DNA from: Fragilaria radians
Taxonomy: Eukaryota > Bacillariophyta > Fragilariophyceae > Fragilariales > Fragilariaceae
Assembly: GCA_900642245.1 (NCBI GenBank)
Contig: CAAAJI010000019.1
Location: 62,001-126,000, forward strand
Length of the DNA: 64,000 bases
Direction: 5' to 3'
Shown piece after piece: positions 44,941-57,900 of the stretch. How positions within the stretch are numbered: position 1 is the stretch's first letter; each line of letters starts with the position of its first letter. Under the pieces are notes generated by a model. The model made no database searches, was not told where the DNA came from, and saw nothing but the letters and a program-made list of their open reading frames with translations. Position numbers and translations under genes: made by a program.

Positions 44941-45564
44941 CTACTAATATTGTTTTTCCGGTAGGAAAAGCAGGTTAATGCATTTATTACAAAAGGTACT
45001 GTTCATGCCGATTCTTGTATAAACATTATCTTCAGAATTCCACGTTTCAGAATCAGTATCTTGTTCTTCATACAGATTAGAACTTTTGAAAGCTTCTTCA
45101 AGGAAGCCATAAACAAAACCATAAGAATAGAATTTACCATTTGGTTCTTGATTTCATCATCCCCTGACTTGCTTGACTTCATCTTTCTTACTAGCACTGG
45201 TTGCTTGGCTTGTGCTGTTGATCTGCCTTGTAGCCTTTTCTCTGCTGATCATGACGTATGGCATGCGATCTAAGGAAGTTGCATGTTTCTATAAAAGACT
45301 TATCTCTAGCTAATTCTTCAAATACAGTGTGAACCAAGCCAATGTTCTGAGCATTCTGAACAAATTGATGTTCCTTACTATCATTATCGTCCCATGTCTT
45401 CTGTCCAAGTAGAACAAGTTCTGTAAAGGCATCTTCATAGTCATGGATCCATTAAATAAACCTCCCCTATAATGCCTGTGAAACACGGTTGTGATGACAT
45501 TTCCAAGTTTCTTGATCCTATCATTTTGATTACCATCCGTTTCATTTTGGTTAACTAACTGATA

Positions 45565-46205
45565 CTATGACTGGACGCCATCTTGTTTAATCCTATTTTT
45601 CATTAAGATCCTATGCCCTACTCCACCTTGACATGATAATGCGCGTGTGTCTTTCTTAATCAAGGAGACATGTGGCACTTCATCCAAGAAGTCTATAAAA
45701 CATTCGGTTCCTCTTTCAAAGTATGCTGCTTGAAAGTTTGGATCAAAAGGATAACCTGCACCAATTTGACCATCATGTCCTTCAACGCTATTCCTAAAAA
45801 CTTCAAAACGGTCAAAACTTCCATCCCAAATGACTCTCAGATTAAGCACTTGGCGTCTTTCATCACTTGCAGCTGTCCTAGCCATTGCCCTTGCCATATT
45901 TTGAGGTGGTCTGGCATTTGATGGAGATCTTCATCTAGAAAGTCTGGGCTCCCTTCAAACTGATCTGTAGCATTCTCATACTGTTCTTTATCACTTCTCC
46001 TATATCCTTCAAATTCTGGAGTTGGTATAAATGCATGGTTGAGGTGCTTAGAATAAAAGTCTAATGGGTTAGAAGACGTAGTGTCCATTGATTTAATACT
46101 AGGTGTAGACATTTTGCTGACATTTGATCCACTCTTCTTGGATCTCGTACTAACTGTAGACTCGATCAACGAGTCTTGTGTCATCAAATCTTCTAAGTAG
46201 TCCAA
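45565..46205 (-). pseudogene. Copia gag-like remnant
   Basis: Two overlapping phases (46205-45837 and 45897-45565). The second reads IWDGSFDRFEVFRNSVEGHD, GQIGAGYPFDPNFQAAYFER and CFIDFLDEVPHVSLIKKDTR, a typical diatom copia gag. The N-terminal part is Ser/Lys-rich. One frameshift joins them. Confidence 0.75.
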
Positions 46206-46879
46206 TACTTCCTTGCGTATTTGTAGATAACATTTTGTGTAATGATGTTTTAACAGTACTGGGTTATCGGAACCTAATAATGCATTTTTATCACTAAATG
46301 GTGATGGGATCAGTTTCTCTGGAACTTCATCATGTTATCCTAAACCGTTTGTTCCCGATTTGAAGCACTTTTCCAAGCAATATAACTCGATAATTGCATC
46401 CTGGTGATTGATCGTGACGTGAAAACAAACTGGTGGCATGATATACGACTTGATCAGATAGTTGAATCATGTTCCTAATATTACAACGCTTCATAGATAT
46501 GATCAAAAACGTTGCATCTTCATGTAACTTAATTAGCTTAAACAAATTTTCAACTCCTTCAGATAAGTCTGGAGAGCCCCAAAAAGACACCTCAGGTGAC
46601 AAATTGCTATTATTATCCTCATTATTGTCGTTATCTTTATATTTTCCTTTCTTCGGAGTTCGGAGTTTACCAAGTTTGTAATTCTCTGAAGATGTCGATG
46701 ATTAAGTAATTTTTTGGAGCCTTGGATTCTTTAGAACTTACAGACCCCCTTGATGTTTGCAAGGGTTCTTTGTTCTTCAATCTTGATGACTTTCTGGGAA
46801 CCTGTATGGTGTCCCTTAGGTCATGAGAGACCTCTCAACTTGATCTTGAACTCATTTTGGTGATGGTTTAGGCTTAATA

Positions 46880-47010
46880 TGAGACGTTTCTATTTTAATA
46901 TGATGACGCTTTAGACTTCGAAAATGACGGATTTGATTTAAATAACGACGTTTTAAACTTAAACGATGACGGATTTAACTTCATAGATGAGGTTTTAGAC
47001 TTAATGAAAT
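46880..47010 (-). repeat. 42-bp tandem repeat, low-complexity coding
   Basis: On the minus strand the segment reads as consecutive 14-codon units, MKLNPSSFKFKTSL and FKSNPSFSKSKASS, after a partial unit KSKTSS. Likely the decayed gag leader of the copia element, or an independent repeat. Confidence 0.6.
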
Positions 47011-49811
47011 AAACTTAGGCAGTTAGAAATTGATGAAATTAGCCTATTACTGTTGAATTAAGGCTTTATCCGTAGGCTTAAGAATGCCAACCGTGGAAGT
47101 TGGATGATGTTGACTGAAACTTCTGCTTAAAAATAAACCTCTGACTGAAAGCAAAACTCTAGATGACTAACCGTTGATCTTGGATTGGAAGTACACAACT
47201 GAGCCTGAGTAGTTAAAGGGAGTACAGCTTTAGTTGAACTTGAGTTGGTAGAGGACAACCACAGCCTGAGCAAATGAGAAGTACAGCTGTAGTTGAACTT
47301 GAAGACTGGTAGAAGACAAGAGTGACCTTGATGCCTACAGTCACGATTGAACTTGACAGCTTGAAAACCCAGTAGACACTTCCAGTGAAAGAACAGCATA
47401 AACTGAAGAAGAACCAGAAGGCAGGAAGAAGAAAGTGGGAGATCAAGCACAGACAATTGTTAACTCTGGGTCTGGACCAGATTACCAAATTTATATACCG
47501 CTTGGATGGGCCCCTTGGTGTGGGTAACGTATAGCGATTGAACTCAAATAGATTATACTGAAGAGAGTGAAATTTCAGTCCTTGTGATCTTCCAGCAAAG
47601 ATCCATGTGGATTCCAATGCCAGCTGCTTTGCGTGTTTTAGTTCTGGTGCCAGTTTACCCGAAATTGTGGAGTTTTGTAACTTTGCACTTGGTTTATTTA
47701 TCCAGTGTTTATAGTCTGCATAGCAAGAACTTGATGATTACACTTTTTCATGGGGTTGATTTACGTTATGAGTATTAAGCAGTGACAATTGTGTTAATGA
47801 TCAATCGAGAATGAGATGGGATTGTGCACAAGTAAGGGGGTTCCCAAAATGAGATTTTATTAAAAGAGTTCACATGGACACTCAACTCTAAACTTTGCCG
47901 TCGTTATGTTAGATTAAAAAAGATGCCGTCATGGTATATTCCGCCCAGACTCTATTTCTTATTTCATCCTTGAGTCGAGCACCATTTACTGTTGCCATGA
48001 CTCTCTTCTATAAAACTTGACACTTGTTCTCAATGTTGCCATTTCTTCGAGGGGTTATTGTTCCTGAGATTTCGAATGTGATTCTCATACCATTTGTTCT
48101 GTTTTTTTCATTAAAAAACTTCCCTTTCACCAGAATCAGGAAAGCGTGTAAAGTCAGTGATGATCTTGTCAATTTTCAAATTGGTAATCAATCCAACAAT
48201 CTTCATTTTTAAATTTCCTTTCTACCTACAATGATTTTAAACAACAAGCCCCCAGAATTCTGCAATTTATCATTATTATTTGTAGCTTTGGCTGCAGGCG
48301 TTGACTTTAGTTGCCAACTGAGATTTGTGCATGATTATCCTTAACATTCTAATACCCTTCCACAAATTGGTAATAATGATAACATACTTCACTCTCATTC
48401 ATCCAAATTTAGTAAGTCTTCCACTTTCAGGGGTTGCCGTTAATGCAACAACTGTGTATATCTGTTCTTCGAACTTTTTTTCACTATTGTTTGTTGACTT
48501 AATTCTTTCTGGAAAGGGTCTGTCCCTTTCCCTACTCTAAGAGGCTCCGTTCATACCCATTGCACTTCGTAATCCGAAATTAAACTGTTCGATCTTAATT
48601 ATGAACTCATTGTTGGAAATGCTAGATTCCAGCTCTTCATGTCACGTAAAGCTGCAAGCGCTGTAATCTAAACCTCAGGATAGAGTTTCTTCTTTGCAGC
48701 TGACTGCATAAACTGCTTTCCTAACTCCACACTAGTAAGTGAAGATTGGCTCAAATTTGCTCCTAAACCATCCAGATAATAGCTTCATAACAGCGAACGA
48801 AGTCCTTATTCCAGCCTTTAAACAAATAGAAGTTATTCCCGTCCTAATGCAACCACTAATAGACAAAGGAAATTCGTATAAATAATTTTATTTCGCTCTG
48901 CAATCTTGAAAATCTTCGTTCCTTCATTGCAATCTTTATCAATATTCTCAGTAAAAGAAAATTTGGAAATGCAATCAAATAGCATCGCCAAGTATGAATC
49001 ATTGTTCATGGAGTTTGATTATCCGCAAGCGAAGTATGAATGAAAAGGTTTGAACCATGGGCTGTGGCGCTTTAAAGTATCATATCATTCAGCTACATTA
49101 ACTTTGTTCAAATTTTATTATCTTCTTGGAAAGTTGGCTTCAACAATTTTCTCTATGCTCTTTGTTGGTGGAAGAAAATGGCAAATAACTTGATATCTGA
49201 GTGACAAGTATTTCAACAAAGTAAGGGTAACATTTTTGAGTAAGGAAGAATACAATGCTCTTAATTAGATTTGTTACATTTCAACTCTAAATAAGAATTA
49301 ATACTAGGATTAATCACAGACACAGATTACAGCTTAGCATCGTGTATTCTCAATAAGCAGAAAATTTCACTTAGCCTACATGATATGAGGGTTTTACCAA
49401 GATGATTATTCATGGGATGAATAATGTGGTATATATTTGCGCTTCGTGGGCCACCTCAGGAAGTCCTGAGACTACATCAACATTTCGAAAGATTTAGTAC
49501 TAGCCCATTAATGCTGAGATGCATACCAGGGTCTGCTTTAAAATAAGTAGTGATAAATTTACCATCATGATTTTGTATCACTCTTAGCCTTTCCTCGCTA
49601 CTTAAAATACTATGGCGATCAGGCATCTAAACTTTATAGTTACAATTTTTGGATTACCAATAATCATTCAGGGATTTCAATCTCGAACAGAAAGATCAAA
49701 GAAAAGTTAAATCCCTGAATAGCGTGATTCCTTGAAGCGGCGACGGAAAAAAGTGACATTGGAGGCTGGTATCTTTGGGCCCAAGTAGTAAGCTACTAAG
49801 GTAGACAGAAT
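47011..49811. other. Gene-poor region right of copia element
   Basis: No intact gene. Short Leu-rich frames at 47127-47617 sit over an imperfect repeat ('gtacagct(t/g)tagttgaacttga' near 47221 and 47281). A 49-codon minus frame near 49480-49626 (MPDRHSILSSEERLRVIQNH...) might belong to the decayed element to its right. Confidence 0.35.
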
Positions 49812-49936
49812 TCTCCCCTGTGAACAAATTTTCAAGCCTGCCTTAATCGTTATACTATAAGTTCTACGCAAGGAACCTCAAACGTTTTTAGGTGTAACAG
49901 CAACTTTGAACGTTAAAAGAAATTATGTGAGTTTAT
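49812..49936 (+). repeat. Left copy of ~125-bp imperfect direct repeat
   Basis: Matches 51735-51861 in order and orientation: 'tctccc(c/t)tgtgaacaaatt', 'cgttata(c/t)tataagt(t/g)ctacg', '(a/a)aacgttttt' and 'ttgaacgtt....aattatgt(g/c)agtt'. The right copy lies just upstream of the TBC gene. Confidence 0.85.
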
Positions 49937-50029
49937 TGGTAATCTAATTTTATCCTTCTATTCATTTTTTATGTTCTATCTTGTCTAAACAAGCGCATGT
50001 TCCTACTTCCTGTGCGCACTTATCTTTAC

Positions 50030-50347
50030 TTAAAATAGGAAACAAATGAGGAAATTAACTGAAGATTTACATAGCACTTCGTACATATACAATGCAAGGA
50101 GAACACTATATTGTAAGCAATCCAAAAAAGAGAGCATTTCCTTTTTGTTCAATATCAAGGGAATTTGGTGATAGTCAACGCGCCCTGCAATAAATTGTGA
50201 CCGGATAAATTTGCCATAAGTGACAACATTCTGATTATTGTCACAGGCATCAAACAAAAGTCGAACAAGACTAACGACATCGTGGATCCACGCGGTGACA
50301 AAATGCGTATCACCACCCGTACAATAAATTTGTTTAAAGAGTTCCAT
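50030..50347 (-). pseudogene. Unknown ORF remnant, 105 codons, dispersed
   Basis: Minus-strand frame MELFKQIYCTGGDTHFVTAW followed by IHDVVSLVRLLFDACDNNQN and a Leu/Tyr-rich tail. A second, decayed copy of its N-terminal part is at 37981-38071, so it is repetitive in this genome. Family not recognised. It lies head to head with the pogo-like remnant and may belong to the same element. Confidence 0.55.
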
Positions 50348-50483
50348 CCTGAAGTGCAGACAGGTGAAGAATGTAAAGCCTCCACATGATGGCTCTAAAG
50401 CGCCTTGTTTCTAGAAGAGAAACCTCATGTCGATTACTACCAGAAAATAATATTATTGAAAAAAAGATATTCATATTCTTAAT

Positions 50484-51616
50484 ATGGACCAAGTACCCAG
50501 ATATTTCGAAACTGAGCCAAAATCAACAATAACAACTAAGGGAAGTCGTGAAGTGTTGATGTGTAAAGGGGGAACTTCCCACATGCGTTCTACGGTCACA
50601 CTTTCTATTACTGCTGATGGTGATACGCTACCTCCACATATTCTTTTCTGTGGGTTAAAGAATAAGCCAGCAGTCCTCATTGATATTCTTGTTGATGTGA
50701 ATAAGATTGGAATGTGGAATGATGACATACTGCTTGATTTTACAAAATACGTTGTCCTAAGTCGACAAGAAACCGCTTTTTATCATGATACAGTACAGTT
50801 CTCTATTTTATAGATTCATATGGTGTGCATCTCAACCTTGCAAAATCAAAGATTCTCGAAAAACATAATGTGTTTGTTGCCATTGTACCACCGAATATGA
50901 CAAACATTTTGCAACTATTGGATGTTGCCATAAACCGCAGCTACCAAGCATTCTACCAAACTTGTTATGATGGTTACATTGCCCAAGCCTTGGAGAATAC
51001 ATGCCTGCAACCAAAACTGGAAATCCCAAATTACCATCACATTTGCTGGTCACTGGATTGGATTAAGACGATAACACAGGACTGCATTTGAAATTGATTT
51101 ACATTAACAGGATTGGCTCTTAAATGTGACTTTGATCAAGACAAACTACATCCGCCTCTAAAGGCACTCTTTGAAACTACATATTACAAAGAATCTTGGG
51201 ATGCACTCTATGGAGAACTTTTGAGCAGTGATTTTGAATTAGAAGTTGGTACTCTAGAAGTTCCTGAATACTTTCTCCCTGAAAATGGATCTTCAACTCT
51301 ATTTGAGTGTTTGCATCAAAAGCTGAATGGCAGCAGCAATAGTTGGGAGCAGTATCGAGATCAACTTGTTGCATACATGAAACAAGATGCAAATATTCAA
51401 GATATTACTGATTCTGCATATTTTGATTCATTGCTCAATGCTGATTGCAGTGGTAATGAATTGGAGATTCATTCAGCCTCTTCCTTGCACAACTGGAGTA
51501 TTGAAGTTCATGATATCAATAAGCAATCTGTTTTTACATATGCAGTTGAATATCCCACTACATATCCAGTGACTACTACGCAATTAAAATGCTGGATAAC
51601 TAATTGTGTTATTTAA
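50484..51616 (+). pseudogene. Second pogo/jerky-like transposase remnant
   Basis: The DDE core begins at MDQVPRYFETEPKSTITTKG, then SREVLMCKGG, STVTLSITADGDTLPPHILF and, after a frameshift near 50800, a D-S-Y-G-V-H box with PPNMTNILQLLDVAINRSYQ (the usual QPLDV-like motif). After a stop at 51089 the frame continues at 51113-51616 as a C-terminal acidic region. The N-terminal helix-turn-helix is missing. It differs clearly from the transposase at 27-30 kb. No terminal repeats were found. Confidence 0.8.
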
Positions 51617-51734
51617 AAAAGGTGTTATATTCAAACAAGTCTTTGTGTTTTCAATTTCTGCTTTTTTGATAAAACTTAAATGTAGCACAATTCTGTCATA
51701 TTCGGTGGAAGACAGTAACGTTAGTGTTTTTTAC

Positions 51735-51861
51735 TCTCCCTTGTGAACAAATTTGTAACCCCCTTTGTCGTTATATTATAAGTGCTACGTAAGGAACGCA
51801 AAACGTTTTTTTGGCAGCAACAGCAATTTTGAACGTTGACGGGAATTATGTCAGTTAATTT
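51735..51861 (+). repeat. Right copy of ~125-bp imperfect direct repeat
   Basis: See the left copy at 49812-49936. This copy lies 110-240 bp upstream of the chosen start codon of the TBC gene and probably overlaps its promoter or 5' UTR. Confidence 0.85.
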
Positions 51862-51973
51862 GTTAAATGCATTTTATACTTCTCTGAATGTTTTAATGCT
51901 CTTTCTACAAGAACAAATGTATCTAATAATCTTGAGCGCATCTTTTCTTAAAACAAAAACACCAGAAAAACAA

Positions 51974-54900
51974 ATGACGAAATTAACAGAAGACGATGAA
52001 GCGCCTTCACTGGCAGCTGGTACTAAAAGGGATCGCATCCGTCACCTCATGGGAAAGCATCGGACAACCAAATCGGAAGAAAGAGTGCTTTCTCAAGTCT
52101 CAGAGCCATCAATAGCCAAAGCTCCATTTCCAGAATCAATGAATAGAGCTCAGTTAACTCGTAGCATTTCTTCCGAACAATTTCACTCGACAACATCCGA
52201 AAACGATTCCCCGATTATCGAGATGGAATCCTTCTCCTCTCAAGGTACACCAAGGTCTAAAAGTAAAGCGAATTCAGCTTTTCTCGCGTCAAAGAGATCT
52301 GAGTTGACGCAAAAGAGGGAAAAAATTATTTCAAAACTTCGCAAGAATAAACGAACGTTGATGCCTCCAAAGCCTGAAAGAGAGGAAGGAAGCTTAACCG
52401 GAATCGATAGTCGAGATTCTATGATCAATAGCTTTGATTTAGGTGGTTCTAACCACACAGACCATTCGGAGAGTGTTAACGAAAGTGTGCTTGACATCAG
52501 CAATTACTCAAACGATGACATTGTTGAACGAATCGTAGAAAAACAGCTTCTAGATGAGGACAGTTACTCAGAAGATTCTTCTTCGGAACGGAAAGAACCA
52601 GTCCAGAATTCTCACTCAGATAATCTCGTTCGTGTAAATATGCGTCGTGCACTCTCCGGTGGGAGAATTCAGAAGGAAAAAGACATTGGTGCTGATCATC
52701 GATCTTCGCTCTCACTCGGGAGCATTTCTTTTGACGAAACCTTGAATCGAAGTCGACATCCAAGTCATGACGTTAATGATGATGATATTGATTCACTTTA
52801 CGTTGATAATCAGAAAAAGCAACAGCGCCGCCTCGCTGACGGTGTTCAGCGGCTTCGTTTGCGAAGAGCGCGCGAGAAGAAATTATCCGGTAACGATTTT
52901 ACTGATTTAAGTGTCTCATTAAGTGCTTCAGAAACTAGTCCTGAAGTCATTGAAAACAGCTGTTGTGAGGTGACTTTGGAGGCAACCAAAGACAATCAAC
53001 CCGAAGAGAACTCGCAGCATCGTTCAAAATTACATGCATCATCCCTTTTGCGTGCACGCAGAAACAAGGAAATGCATAAGTCTCTTGCATCTGCTGAGTC
53101 TTATGAAGTAAAACATTCAGAGAACGTTACAAGTCTTCTACACAGAGAAGCTACAAAAAATAAAGAAAAAATTGGTAACCATGGTGACGTTGATTCTATG
53201 GATATGTCATGCGATGATGAATTGGAGACAAGAATAACAAAAAGTAAGGTCCTACAAAAGCTTTCATCAGGTCAAGAAGCTTCCCATAAAGATTCACTTG
53301 AAAAGAATGCTTCAAAGGAAAGTGACGATAACATGGGGCAGAATGTCCCTAAAGCCAGCCCAGTTCAGACTTCCCGAAGTATGCGAGCTCTATCTCTCAA
53401 AGCCAGTGGAAAACTTGCTCTTAAAAATAAAATTTTGATCGAAAATGCTACTACTGATGAGAACCAACAAGTAACGGCGTTAGGAGCGACATCAGAGATC
53501 AAGATAAACACTTTGGCCAACTCATATACACCAAATCTTGAAGGTAAGTTGTAACGAATGTGATACGAAATTTAGTGACAACCGACTTCATTCGTATTCA
53601 AATCACTTTATATTCTTGTTTTCATTTCAGACGACCATCCAGATGACGAACTGCATACACTCTCTTTTTCATATGATAAATCTGATGCGACACCGTTTCA
53701 AGGTAAGTGTTTTGACGATTCATCTAATTATGATTGGAATTGCACTAAGGTCAAATAATAAGATTCAAATACAGGCAAGAAAGATGAATATCAAGAGGAT
53801 CCTGACTTCTATCCTCAAGATGAGATTCTCTCATCTCGCATCTCAAGAGAAGAAAAGTCTCTGAATGCACCGATCAAAAAAGACGTTTCCAGGAAGAGTT
53901 TCGAAGAAGACCCTTCCCTTCGACTTCAAGAAAATCTCGAGATGACGCCTATCGATTCGAAAATGGAATTCGACGATAACTTAGTTTCAGATCTCAAATA
54001 CATAGGATCAATAATGAAGTCAACAGCTTCTTTACCGGATCCACCTGAAAATGATCTTGGAAAAAGATCGACGATGCAAAACGGAATCAGTGGCGAAAGT
54101 TCGATAGAGACGTTAAAAGTCTCAGTTGTAAAAGATGCGGATACTCTGAAAATCGATGGTAACAATAGTTCTGAAATCTTTCAAAGTACTCGAGAGAATC
54201 CATCGAATGAGGACTTGCACGGAGATTTGGAAAGTCATCGCTATTGTCGAACCTCCACAAAAAGTGTAGTTGCCGATATTCAGGAGCCAAATATTGCATC
54301 ATTTGAAAGAGCTGAAATGGATCTTGATATTGACACCGACCTAAATAGTGCCGCCGTAACGCTCGATCCGTTAGGGAACTTTGCCTTTGAAACAATCCCC
54401 GTTGGAGTGATTATTCCTCCTCCACCCCCTCCCGAAAGGAAGAAACGTTCTAAGAAAAAGGATAAAGAAAGTAAATTGCAGAATTTCGATTTCTCCGAGC
54501 AATCTGTCCACGAAGGTATTGATTGTTCTATAGATGGGGGATCGGTCACAAATGAAGTACCACCCCCTCCCCCCCCTCCTCCTCCGAAGAAAAAAAGACT
54601 ATCGAGAAGCCGAAGCAATAAAAAAACATCTGACACCGCTTCGACATCGAATGGTGGAAGCGAAAATAATTGTACGAACGACAATCGAGATATAGACTCA
54701 AATTTGTTGGCTAACGAAGAGATTCAAGAATCTAATGTAACTCAATTATGCAAAACAATTTCTATTTCAGCAGACACTAAATCAAATCATGAAGAATTAC
54801 AGGTTCTGAGTATTTCAAATCCTTTGTCACCATCGCTAATGTTGGACTCGACAATCTTCTTTGATGAGCCTGAATCAGCGAAAAATCACAGCATCCAAAT

Positions 54901-57900
54901 TGAGCATAAGAACTCCGAGCGTTCAAGTGGGATTGAAGGGATCAATGGAAACAATATGAACTATCCTAGCAAAAGCGAGCAAGCAGATTATTCTTCGAAA
55001 CAAAATCATGAAACGAATGATCGCATTTCGACTATTGAAGAGGTTGATACGATTTTCCAATCAGACGATGTGTTCACGGAAAGCATTGAAGAAAAATGTG
55101 ATTCCATTCCTGTGACTGATTCGGACAGTCATCTCTATTCTGCAATGGTTGATACCAAAGATAGCACTGTGCCAATATCAGTAGATAATTCTGTTCTTCC
55201 TCATCCAGCAATCCCATCCATACATCTTACTTCGGAAGAAGGCGAAACTACTTTTGCTAAGGAATTTGAAGAGCTAAATATCGAGAATACAGATCCACAG
55301 TCCCATCATATTAAAAATATTTCAGTTTCGAAAACTCCGAATACTTCGACACTTCCTCTTCCTATATTAAATCATAATTTGGAGGAGTTTTGCAATGAAA
55401 CAAAAGATCCACAAGAAGATAAATCGAAGTGTACTACAGATCGAAGCATCGAAAATAATGATATGTTGTCAGGGAATGAAAAGCAAGATGCATGGGACAC
55501 TTCAAAACCATTCTTCGTTGACAAAATAGTCACTAAGAACACCGGATTTTATGATGAGTTCATTTCCGTTGGTAATACCCCAGATGTCTTGAATAATACT
55601 TTTTCTTTTGATTTCCAAGAAAAGAATATGGAATTTTCAGACCAGAGTACTGAATTTGTCGATACTGGTCCTCCTCATGAATTTGAAGGCAACAATCATG
55701 CTAAAGATGACGTGCCTCTATTAAGTCGAGATGAAAGCCATGGCGAAGATAAAGGAGCTGATTTGAGGGATGAAAATGGGCTTTCACAAACGGAGAGATT
55801 ACATTCATACCATAACTCAGTCTTTGAATACAGCAGTTCTGAAGATGGCAACGCAGATGATTTGAGTGAAAAATCGGCTGAGGAAGACTGTAAGGTAGAA
55901 TATGTGGCGCACGATAATGATGCTGGAAGTGAGGACGAAGATGTTCCCTCGTTTAGGCAGGATGATGGCTTTCCAGATATTCAAGTAACCGATGCGAAAA
56001 ATCTTCATCAATTCATAGTTCCGGTACCTTCTAATTCAGCCCCGATCGAGGCAACTGAAGAACCTGATGAAAATTCGATCAATTTTCACCCACGCAACGA
56101 AAGTTTTGACGAGTCAAAGTTTCAAGTGGCCGAGGAAATTATTCCTATAAAACGTGTCATTCCACTAATTCCACCCCCACCTCTAGAAAAGCTGAAGAAG
56201 TGGGAGGAGAGCAAACTCAGAGCATTTAAGCACTTAAGAGCAAACCATGTTGAGTCGCTTGTTGTTGACAACTCTAAAGACTCAAATACTCACATAGAGC
56301 CTAGTCAAGATGTCGATGTCGATGTCGATGTCGCTACACCAAGCAATATTTCACCAAAGAACTCATACGGTGAGCTTTGCTCTGTTATAAGTAGACTCCA
56401 GACTCAACTGTCGCAAGATTCCGAAGGTTCACCTGAAGAGGGTACTTGCGCAGATGAAATAGGAAAGAACAGCTCGTCGGAAGGAGTGCCTTTAAGTGAT
56501 GACAAAATACTTTTTAGTAGACCGGGATTGGCCGAAAAGGTAGCTCTTGCAAGCTCAGTTGCTGCTGAGATGTTAGAAGAATGCCTTACACAAACGAAGT
56601 CGTTTAAAGCTGCTGAGAGGGATGGACTTAACGTTGTTGATGAAAAGTCCAAAGTTGTTGTAGAAGGTAAAATCCAAGAAGAAAACCTTTCAAGCATAGA
56701 TTTGCAAAGTTTTGAAATGCTTGACGGCGGAGCTTTCTCCCCTTGGCTGAGATCGAAATCATCTCATAATCCAAAAGTTTTGACTCTTCAAATAGATGAA
56801 AATACAATGGTTGAAGGGGATGAGGTTTTGTTGACTGACAAGGAACTCCTTTTGTGGTTGCGATCAATATTACCCGGTACAGAAGGCATGATTGTGGAAG
56901 ACCGTGATGCTATTTCGAACCTCAGGTTGTTACTAGAGGATAACAGGAATTTCGATCATATTTGCTCTCTGGTAGTGTCCTTTGTGACACAAGGTCTTCA
57001 GGCTGGAAATCAAAAATTTCGCCTTGTATCACCTGTAACTGGAACACGAAGAGAGTTGGTTCCCTTTTCACTAAATCCCAAGAGTCAAAGACCCGCCGTA
57101 ATAGCAGCTAATTTTGTGAGCTTTATTCAAAGAGTGGCTTCAATTGTTGGTATTGATTCTCCATACCCATCGAATCCTTTCGTGTTGATGATTGTAGAGG
57201 AGTCGATTGCTGGAAGGAAGCATATAGACAATTCATGTAGCGTTCAACAATTGATCTTTGACCATGAGTATTCCGACGTTCTAACCCTCACCAAGTTTTT
57301 TTACGATGTCTTCAAAGTATCAAAATCCATGAATTTATCTTCTCCTCTGAAAATGTACATGCTACCGCCAATACGATCACCCAGTCCGTTTGAAGTAAGC
57401 ACATTGAAATCACCAGGGCTATTGCTTTTATTTGTAGGGTTTCTTGGTGATCCAGTTGTTGTTAGCAGAATGAAGATGGTGAATAAATTCTGCAAGCGTA
57501 TTATATCAGAAAACGAACATCTCATCATGAGGGATGCCGTACGTTCCGGTGGTATTAGCATGAACATGAGGCCATCATTCTGGTTGTGGGTAACACTCGA
57601 AAAATGCCAAACTGGAATTTCTTCCACATCAACGAGTTTTGACTCAACCCCCAATGACTTATTCACACTGGCAGAGATAGGTAGGACAGGTCCTTGGCAT
57701 GGTGTCATTAAACGGGATGTTACTAGAGCCTTTGGAAATATGCCTCCACATAAAACAGGGGCTAAGCTCAGGGCTGATTCCATTGTCCGCGCTCTAGTTA
57801 CTTTTGGCCAAGGACGACTTATCAAGCGCGGTGTGAAGGGAGGAGGTATTTCACCACCACCACTATCAATTCCAACTCCTGGTGAAAGAAAGTCCAAATT

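Larger units (their letters stand above)
42007..46205 (-). mobile_element. Degenerate Ty1/copia retrotransposon (diatom CoDi-like)
   Basis: On the minus strand the domains occur in copia order: gag-like (46205-45565), protease (about 44937-44707), integrase C-terminal part (44252-43881), reverse transcriptase and RNase H (42947-42007). All are separated by stops and frameshifts. Sequence style (IGAGYPFDPNFQ, KFPETTEKPGYFVGFADNVG) fits the Copia lineages described from diatoms. LTRs were not identified. Confidence 0.85.
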
